A program made the translations under genes and the position numbers. The notes beneath the pieces are model-generated. The model was not told the origin of the DNA. It ran no database searches and worked only from the letters and a program-made list of their open reading frames with translations. 64,000 bases of DNA from DATEEW01 sp035273665. GTDB taxonomy: Bacteria; Pseudomonadota; Gammaproteobacteria; Burkholderiales; SG8-39. Where the stretch lies: NCBI GenBank assembly GCA_035273665.1, contig DATEOW010000128.1:9321-73320 (forward strand). Reading direction: 5' to 3'. Position 1 is the stretch's first letter; each line of letters begins with the position of its first letter. Positions 58,544 to 64,000 of this stretch are shown here, in pieces.

Positions 58544-61500
58544 ATGAAAGAAATCGTACTGCCGCATTTCACCGAGGAAGGCGCGCCGGAAGCGGAGGAT
58601 GTTGCCGCGCGGCGGGCTGTGCTCGTCCGCACCTTCACCGCTAGCGCTTATGTCGCCGCATTACTCGCTTGCGGTCTTGCGATTGCGGCATTGCTTGCTG
58701 ACGTTTCCGGTTATTACCTTGTGCTTGCCCGCTGGGACGGCTGGCCCCATGTGAGGTTGCTCGACGCAGCCTGCGTGCTGCTCTCCTCGGTTTCAGTGCT
58801 CATGCAACAACGAAGGGATCCGGCGAGGCGCATTTGGGCACCTATTCTTTTTGCGCTCACTGTCCTGATCCTGTTACTGGTTTTGCTTTGGCCGGGGATT
58901 CACGGCGGCATGCTCGAACATGCAATGGCCCGTTACCCCGCAGTAGCCTTGTTGACCCTTCAGGTGGCGTTGATCGGCGGCTATCTGGCCGGTGACTGGG
59001 GGCGCATGATCGCGCGCGTTTTCGGCGCGGCAGTCGCGGTACTCGGTTTTTGCGGTCTGCTTGGCGTCGGATTCCGGCTCTCGCTCGGGATGCCGCCGCT
59101 GATGCAACTCTCCTTCCCCGGCGGCATCGCGCTCATCTTGCTGGGTTACAGCATGTTGGTGGGCCGCTCCGACCGTTGGCTGGCGGAACAGCTCACCAGT
59201 ACGCGGCCGTCCGCAATTCTCATTCGCCGTCTGTTGCCGGTCGTCGTCGTACTGCCGGTGTTGTTGGCGGTCGTTCGTGTCTGGGCACAGCACGTTGGCC
59301 TCATCGATACGGCGATCGGCGTACTCATCATTATGGTATGCAGCGTCGTGATTCTCGCCGGCTTTGTACTGTGGACCGCAAACATGATCGAAAGCGCCGA
59401 TGCGGCCCGCCATCGCGCGCAACGCAGCGCCGATGCGCAGCGCGAATGGCTCAAAGTGACGCTGATCAGCATCAATGACGCTGTCGTGGCAACCGACCCG
59501 GAAGGCGTCGTTCGCGTGATTAATCCTGCGGCCGAAGCCTTGATCGGGGTGAGCGGCGAAACCTTCGTCGGGAGCAGCCTCGCCGGTATCGTTGTTTTTT
59601 CAAAGGATGGAGGCGCTGCCGGCGATCTTTCGCTGCAGGATTTGCTGCAATCCGAAGAAGCGGATCGTCGGCGCATTCTCACGCTGCGTCGCATGGACGG
59701 GCATGAAACGCCTGTAGAGGTGAGTACGGCGCCGATTCGCGACGCCGCAGGTCGCCCGCTGGGCAGCGTGATGGTGTTGCGCGATGTGAGCGAATTACAG
59801 AAAACCGAACGCGCATTGCGTACCGCTTACGAGGAACTCGACAAGCGCGTGGCCGAGCGCACCAACGCGTTACAACAAGCCAATGCCGCCCTGCACGACA
59901 CGCTGGCGTTGTTTCGCGGCGTCACCGAAAGCACGCCCGACTTGGTCTTCGTCAAGGATTTGCAAGGCCGTGTGCTCATGGCCAATCCGGCGACGACCAA
60001 AGCGCTCAATCGCAAAGAATCGGACATTGTCGGTAAGCGTGCGACGGAACTCGTGCAGGAAGTGCATTGGGCACAGCGTGAAGTTGAACATGACCAGCGC
60101 GTGGTGTTGAGCGGTCAAGTCGAGCGTGCCGAGCAAGTGCTGCCTACTCCCGAAGGAGAACGCACCTATCTCTCGACGAAATCACCGCTTCGCAATGAAG
60201 AAGGGCAGACGGTCAGTGTCATTACCGTCGCGACGGATATTACTGAACGCAAGCGCATCGAGAACGATCTGCTTGAAGCGCAACGTTTCACACAAGGATT
60301 GCTCGATACCGCGCCACTCGTTCTGTATCTCATCGACCTCAGCAACGGTCGCATCGTCTTTGCAAGCGGCATGGTCCTCTCCGCGCTGGGCTATACCACC
60401 GACGCGCTCCTTGCGATGGATGCGGAGGCCTTGCTCGATCTGGTCCATCCCGAGGACAAACCTGTACTGTCGGCCCATCGGCATACGTACGAAACCGCGC
60501 CCTATGAGTTGAAAAACTTCGAACTGCGTTTTCGTCACCGCAACGGCGATTGGCGCTGGTTGCACTGCCGCGAGCGCCTTTTCGATGCAGCCGCGACGAA
60601 GCGGCTGGCTTTGGGCGTCGCCATCGATGTGACGGATCGGCGGCGCGTCGAACGCGAAAGGGAACAGCTGATTTCTGCCGAGCAGCGGCTGCGTCACGAA
60701 GCGGAGCGCGCAAACCGCGCGAAGGACGAATTCCTGGCGATCGTGTCGCATGAGTTGCGGTCTCCGCTCAATGCTCTGCGGGGGTGGAGTTTTCTGCTCG
60801 GCAATTCGCGTAGTCCCGATGCGGATTTGATCGAAAGAGCGACGCAGGCGATTAAACGAAACGTCGATCATCAGGCGCGGCTGATTGACGATCTGCTCGA
60901 CACATCGCGCATCATGAGCGGCAAACTTACGCTCGAGCGCCGTCCGCTCAATCTGGTCGAAGTGCTCAACAGCGCGATTGAAGTCGTTCGTCCGGCAGCC
61001 GTCGCCAAACGTATCACCATTGACTTCAGACATCCGCCTAACAGCTTGAGTATCGACGGCGATCCGGCCAGATTGCACCAGATTGTCGTCAACCTACTCA
61101 CCAATGCGGTGAAGTTCACACCCGATGAAGGGCGCATCGACATCAACGCCGATGCGGTGAACGGTTTTGCGCGCATGGTCTTCACCGATACGGGCGTCGG
61201 AATCGAGCCCGACTTTCTACCCAGAGTATTCGAACGCTTCTCACAAGCGGATACCTCCACGACACGCAAGCATGGTGGCCTCGGTATTGGGCTTGCCCTG
61301 GTGCGCCATCTGGCCGAGATGCATGGCGGGCGAGTGTGGGCCGAGAGCGAAGGACAAGCTAAGGGCGCGACCTTTACGGTGGAGATTCCACTTCCCGTCA
61401 GTGGTACGGCCGTCGCGCAAGCACCCGCTGCACCCGCGCCGGAATTCCAAGACGATAGTCTTGCCGGACTGACCATCTGCGCAGTGGACGACGATCCGGA

Positions 61501-61867
61501 TGCCCGAGATATCGTCAACGCGACGCTGCGCCGCGCCGGTGCAACCGTGCATAGCGCTTCCTCCGGTACGGATTTGATCGCGATCCTCGATAGCCTGATG
61601 CCCGAGACAAGGCCGGATGTGATGCTCATGGACTTGGCCATGCCTGGGGAGGACGGTTTTGCCGTGCTCGGCAATGTGCGGGCCTTGGAGAAGCGCAAGG
61701 GTTTAGGCGACGGCAAGCGTGTGCCGGTGATCGCAGTCACGGCGTTCACGGATATCGAGCGGACGCGCGTGCTGGAAAAGGGATTTGCGGAACACGTCGG
61801 AAAACCTTTCGACCCGAATGCACTGGTGAACACCATCCTGCGTGTATCGGGCGGCATTCGATCCTGA
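58544..61867 (+). CDS. Membrane hybrid histidine kinase with PAS domains and receiver
   Basis: An 1107-residue sensor kinase. About eight N-terminal helices (30-290) form a membrane sensor; three PAS regions follow (about 300-420, 460-565, 575-705, with a coiled linker KRVAERTNALQQANAAL). HisKA has the phospho-His736 in IVSHELRSPLNAL; the ATPase domain shows NLLTNAVKF, DTGVGIEP and GGLGIGLAL; a receiver follows (Asp1030 in LMDLAMPGEDG, Lys in GKPFDP). No Hpt, so a separate phosphotransfer protein is needed. Made from a sigma-54 promoter, so it could amplify the response it triggers. Confidence 0.9.
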   Translation: MKEIVLPHFTEEGAPEAEDVAARRAVLVRTFTASAYVAALLACGLAIAALLADVSGYYLVLARWDGWPHVRLLDAACVLLSSVSVLMQQRRDPARRIWAPILFALTVLILLLVLLWPGIHGGMLEHAMARYPAVALLTLQVALIGGYLAGDWGRMIARVFGAAVAVLGFCGLLGVGFRLSLGMPPLMQLSFPGGIALILLGYSMLVGRSDRWLAEQLTSTRPSAILIRRLLPVVVVLPVLLAVVRVWAQHVGLIDTAIGVLIIMVCSVVILAGFVLWTANMIESADAARHRAQRSADAQREWLKVTLISINDAVVATDPEGVVRVINPAAEALIGVSGETFVGSSLAGIVVFSKDGGAAGDLSLQDLLQSEEADRRRILTLRRMDGHETPVEVSTAPIRDAAGRPLGSVMVLRDVSELQKTERALRTAYEELDKRVAERTNALQQANAALHDTLALFRGVTESTPDLVFVKDLQGRVLMANPATTKALNRKESDIVGKRATELVQEVHWAQREVEHDQRVVLSGQVERAEQVLPTPEGERTYLSTKSPLRNEEGQTVSVITVATDITERKRIENDLLEAQRFTQGLLDTAPLVLYLIDLSNGRIVFASGMVLSALGYTTDALLAMDAEALLDLVHPEDKPVLSAHRHTYETAPYELKNFELRFRHRNGDWRWLHCRERLFDAAATKRLALGVAIDVTDRRRVEREREQLISAEQRLRHEAERANRAKDEFLAIVSHELRSPLNALRGWSFLLGNSRSPDADLIERATQAIKRNVDHQARLIDDLLDTSRIMSGKLTLERRPLNLVEVLNSAIEVVRPAAVAKRITIDFRHPPNSLSIDGDPARLHQIVVNLLTNAVKFTPDEGRIDINADAVNGFARMVFTDTGVGIEPDFLPRVFERFSQADTSTTRKHGGLGIGLALVRHLAEMHGGRVWAESEGQAKGATFTVEIPLPVSGTAVAQAPAAPAPEFQDDSLAGLTICAVDDDPDARDIVNATLRRAGATVHSASSGTDLIAILDSLMPETRPDVMLMDLAMPGEDGFAVLGNVRALEKRKGLGDGKRVPVIAVTAFTDIERTRVLEKGFAEHVGKPFDPNALVNTILRVSGGIRS

Positions 61868-61898
61868 ACAAGGTACGCCGCTTGCGTCCGAGCAAAGC

Positions 61899-62156
61899 AT
61901 GTCCCATCGAATCTTCTTTGCTTTGATCGTGGCGTTGTCGCTTTCACCTGTGGCCGCGAAAGAGAATGCCCCCGCTGCTGCGTCAGAGAAGCGGCAAAGT
62001 GCGGAGTGGGTAACGCGTTGCGATCGGGTCTCGGAGGGCACACGAATGGATTGTTTGGAAAAGCTCAGAGCGGAAGCGCTGCAACGCTTTCTCGACAACG
62101 AAGCGGCTGCACAGCAGGAGCAGAAGGATAAAGCGGCGACGAAACAGCCGAACTAG
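61899..62156 (+). CDS. Small exported protein, unknown
   Basis: An 85-residue protein with a signal peptide (SHRIFFALIVALSLSPVAAKE) and a short charged mature part with two cysteines (VTRCDRVSEGTRMDCLEKL) and a Gln/Lys-rich tail. No family recognised. It lies 31 bp after the hybrid kinase in the same direction. It has no clear ribosome site, so the start is moderately certain. Confidence 0.55.
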   Translation: MSHRIFFALIVALSLSPVAAKENAPAAASEKRQSAEWVTRCDRVSEGTRMDCLEKLRAEALQRFLDNEAAAQQEQKDKAATKQPN

Positions 62157-62177
62157 CGCTCAGCCCGGACACCGAGA

Positions 62178-62546
62178 TTATTGAACCGCAGTTCCCATAC
62201 CTGCGCGCCGGCAGGCTTCGGCGCAACGGCGGCAAGCTTCCACACACTCATCCATGTGACCTAATTCGGCGCAACTGTGGGCACAGGCTTCACAAACTTC
62301 GGCGCATGCGCCACAGACTTTTGTTTTCAAAGTTTGGGTCGACAAAAGATAACGGGCGACCGCATTACACAAATCTGCGCAACCGAGCATCAAACCCAAA
62401 TGCTGCGCTTCGGCGTGACGGCCCCCCATCGGAAGACACTTGCTGATCACCGCATCCATGCAGGTACGCGCGCAATGAAAACACGCCTCGATACATGCGC
62501 GGCTATGGTCGCGGTCATCCAGAGCAGAGGGAACGATTTCAGGCAT
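62178..62546 (-). CDS. Cys-rich four-helix-bundle copper-binding protein (Csp-like)
   Basis: A 122-residue protein with 16 cysteines, mostly in CxxxC spacing along helices (ACIEACFHCARTCMDA, KVCGACAEVCEACAHSCAEL, ECVEACRRCAEACRRA) plus several His. This is the cytosolic copper-storage (Csp3/DUF326) design, in which a four-helix tetramer stores many Cu(I) ions in its core. No signal peptide, so cytoplasmic. It starts 2 bp after the HHE gene and forms an operon with it. Confidence 0.85.
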   Translation of the reverse strand: MPEIVPSALDDRDHSRACIEACFHCARTCMDAVISKCLPMGGRHAEAQHLGLMLGCADLCNAVARYLLSTQTLKTKVCGACAEVCEACAHSCAELGHMDECVEACRRCAEACRRAGMGTAVQ

Positions 62547-62548
62547 TT

Positions 62549-63046
62549 TTAAGACCGACCGGAAATTTCTTCAGTGGAGCCCATCAGGTCCTCCTTGTAG
62601 CGGAAAATTTCCGCTCCCAAGCTACGTAGCGTCGGCGGGATGCGATCTTCGAGCAACGGAAAAAGTTCCAGTTCCTCCGCAGCCATATGGGATTCCACCA
62701 GGTCCATCAGGTCGAGCATCAATCCATCGCAGGCTTCGATCGCTAAGGACTCTGCCCGTAGGTTGCCAATGATCTGTGCGATCTCTTCATGGTCTTCGAT
62801 CGATTCGGCGACAAGGTCCGGCGCTTCATTGCGCACATTCGGATAGAACACTTCCGCTTCTACGCGGCTGTGTAGCTCGATCTGCATACAGATCGCCTGT
62901 GCGAGCGAATTACGCACAGGCGATGCAGTATCCATCGCCTCTTGATAGCTATCGAAGAGGCGGCTGATTTCCTCGTGGTCGGCGCGTAGTAGTTCGGTTG
63001 CGCCTCCGCAAAGGCTTTTATCGGTGAGGGCGGTGTCGAGGTCCAT
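62549..63046 (-). CDS. Hemerythrin HHE-domain protein
   Basis: A 165-residue protein. Ligand pattern: ELLRADHEEISRLFDSY, QIELHSRVEAEVFYPNV, SIEDHEEIAQII and LVESHMAAEELELFPLL, each with the His/Glu spacing of the HHE di-iron site. It differs in sequence from the HHE protein at 53365 but has the same layout. ATG 63046 follows AAGGA. The copper protein gene is directly downstream. A weak sigma-54-like site lies at 63081. Confidence 0.86.
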   Translation of the reverse strand: MDLDTALTDKSLCGGATELLRADHEEISRLFDSYQEAMDTASPVRNSLAQAICMQIELHSRVEAEVFYPNVRNEAPDLVAESIEDHEEIAQIIGNLRAESLAIEACDGLMLDLMDLVESHMAAEELELFPLLEDRIPPTLRSLGAEIFRYKEDLMGSTEEISGRS

Positions 63047-63080
63047 AGTCCTTCGCTCGTTCGGCGTACGTGCTTGTAGA

Positions 63081-63094
63081 GCAGGCGCCGTTCC
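63081..63094 (-). promoter_or_regulatory. Weak sigma-54-like site before the hemerythrin-Csp genes
   Basis: Minus strand GGAACGGCGCCTGC followed by T. Spacing fits, but both boxes deviate (GGAA, CTGC). Confidence 0.35.
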
Positions 63095-63129
63095 CACCCA
63101 TGTCGGCCTGGGGCAACAACGCAGGAGTG

Positions 63130-63143
63130 GGCCCCCCCGTTGC
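63130..63143 (+). promoter_or_regulatory. Sigma-54-like site for the 63178 gene
   Basis: GGCCCCCCCGTTGC followed by T. -12 ideal, -24 GGCC. Transcript start about 63155 would favour GTG 63178 as gene start. Confidence 0.45.
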
Positions 63144-63177
63144 TTCGAGGTTCAGTAGCGTCTCTCAGGTAAACACT

Positions 63178-63525
63178 GTGTCTTACGAAGATGGTCTCTT
63201 GGAGCGAATCAGCGCGCTGAACATCGCCACGGAGTTTTTGGTACCTAACATCAATACGGGGTCCCGTCCCGCCGTCGCCCAATGGCTCAAAGCGGATCTC
63301 GCCGCCTTAGAACAGCTTCGCGACCGGATGAAGCGGGACGGTGATCAATGCCCCGGCGCGCTCTCTGCGCTGACTGCCATCATCGATGCGAAACACTCCG
63401 CTCTTGGGCGTATCGATACGAAGAAAAAGCCCCGGCCTCGCAGCGAACCTACTAAAAAAAGCGATAAAAGACGGCGCACCGCGCGCAGTCGCACGAAAAG
63501 CCTCGTCGCACCCCCCGCGCTCTAA
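63178..63525 (+). CDS. Small protein with basic C-terminal tail, unknown
   Basis: A 115-residue protein from GTG 63178 (SYEDGLLERISALNIATEF), with a helical core (AQWLKADLAALEQLRDRMKRDG, ALSALTAIIDAKHSAL) and a Lys/Arg-rich tail (KKKPRPRSEPTKKSDKRRRTARSRTK) that may bind DNA or RNA. No family recognised. Longer in-frame starts exist (63070, 63100) but would precede the proposed transcript start and overlap the promoter area of the hemerythrin gene. Confidence 0.5.
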   Translation: MSYEDGLLERISALNIATEFLVPNINTGSRPAVAQWLKADLAALEQLRDRMKRDGDQCPGALSALTAIIDAKHSALGRIDTKKKPRPRSEPTKKSDKRRRTARSRTKSLVAPPAL

Positions 63526-63626
63526 TCGGCAATTTTTACCGTGTGCTGTAAGTATTGCCATGCCGCGCGTAAATTATCTATTTGTTTTCAAATAATTAAT
63601 TTTTGTTCTGGCCGCACATGCCCGCC

Positions 63627-63640
63627 GGAATAGATCTTGC
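63627..63640 (+). promoter_or_regulatory. Sigma-54-like promoter for the HAMP-repeat protein gene
   Basis: GGAATAGATCTTGC followed by G. -12 TTGC ideal; -24 is GGAAT. 51 bp before ATG 63691. The spacer 63526-63690 holds nothing else I can name apart from an AT-rich patch near 63570-63605. Confidence 0.5.
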
Positions 63641-63690
63641 GGAAAAGGCCCTTGGCCTGCGTGCGGGGGCACCGGGGATAAGGAGATTCC

Positions 63691-64000
63691 ATGTCGACTA
63701 AGAGCGCCGTCATCCAGGACGAGGTGACTTTCGAAAGCCATTTACTCAACACGCTGCTGGCCTTCCGTAAAGGCGACTGGTCCGCTCGCATGCCGGCCGA
63801 TCTCACAGGCGTTCCTGGAAAAATCGCTGATGTTTTAAACGACATCATTGCGACCAAAGAGCACGTGGCAAAAGAATTCGAACGCGTGAGCCGCGTGGTC
63901 GGGCGTGAAGGGAAACTCTCTCAACGTGCCGATGTTTCCGGTCTTCCCGGCGGCTGGGGCGAGATGGTGCAGTCGATTAACGCGTTGATTGATGACCTGG
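63691..64000 (+). CDS. HAMP-domain signalling protein, N-terminal fragment (cut by window end)
   Basis: The first 103 residues of a gene that runs past the window. No membrane helix; the visible part (FRKGDWSARMPADLTGVPGKIADVLNDIIATKEHVAKEFERVSRVVGREGKL, then LPGGWGEMVQSINALIDDL) has the repeated pattern of soluble HAMP arrays found in large cytoplasmic hybrid kinases of the Nik1/DUF-HAMP type. AAGGAG precedes the ATG by 5 nt. Its kinase part, if any, is outside the window. Confidence 0.7.
   Translation, partial: MSTKSAVIQDEVTFESHLLNTLLAFRKGDWSARMPADLTGVPGKIADVLNDIIATKEHVAKEFERVSRVVGREGKLSQRADVSGLPGGWGEMVQSINALIDDL

Overview
The window is 64 kb of one continuous, gene-dense proteobacterial chromosome, moderately GC-rich by eye. 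Evidence for a Gram-negative beta- or gammaproteobacterium is the set of lipoprotein and outer-membrane type proteins, AsmA/DUF748 proteins, sigma-54 with an NtrC-type activator, ClpB behind a sigma-32-like promoter, and GT9 heptosyltransferase-type enzymes. I cannot fix the genus. I recognised no rRNA, tRNA, CRISPR, phage or insertion sequence.

Region 1 (1-27 kb) is mostly housekeeping. It begins inside a molybdate ABC transporter (modB end, modC). Next come a hybrid sensor kinase with a periplasmic sensor and its receiver partner, a secreted glycoside-hydrolase-like protein, a DUF2243 membrane protein, a LysR regulator with an aldehyde dehydrogenase, a PAS-GGDEF diguanylate cyclase and a CorA transporter. 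A molybdenum-cofactor block (mobB, moeA, moaD, moaE) runs without gaps into fluoride export (crcB, DUF190). A small metal-trafficking cassette follows (MerP-like and MerT-like proteins without a reductase), then a Ser/Thr kinase with a cyclic-nucleotide domain, clpB, a universal stress protein and a large DUF748 protein.

Region 2 (27-64 kb) is the striking part. It is packed with short stress-type genes: PRC-barrel, glycine-zipper, DUF1328, DUF883, DUF4142, hemerythrin, low-complexity hydrophilic proteins, poxvirus-type topoisomerase IB, a UdgX-type uracil-DNA glycosylase, a cardiolipin-synthase-like enzyme, BrkB and AsmA membrane proteins, and a copper-storage-like four-helix protein. It also holds its own rpoN (33.9 kb), an NtrC-type activator (51.6 kb), a large hybrid histidine kinase (58.5 kb) and the start of a HAMP-repeat protein (63.7 kb). 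Reading the intergenic DNA on both strands, I find 20 well-matched sigma-54 promoters (GG-Y-A-Y, then GC at the fixed -24/-12 spacing) directly in front of these genes, including rpoN itself, plus 3 weaker ones. Many lie back to back between divergent genes.

A nine-gene minus-strand glycan operon (50.3 to 40.5 kb: glycosyltransferases, GmhB-type phosphatase, carbamoyltransferase, radical SAM enzyme, UDP-glucuronate decarboxylase-type enzyme) starts from one of these promoters. The divergent spacer at 50259-50592 holds a perfect 25-bp palindrome and five 15-bp tandem repeats, the best candidate for activator-binding sites. My interpretation is a self-contained sigma-54-driven envelope and DNA stress response: kinase(s) signal to the activator, which works with the local RpoN on more than 30 genes. 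The promoters are read directly from the sequence; the circuit is inferred.
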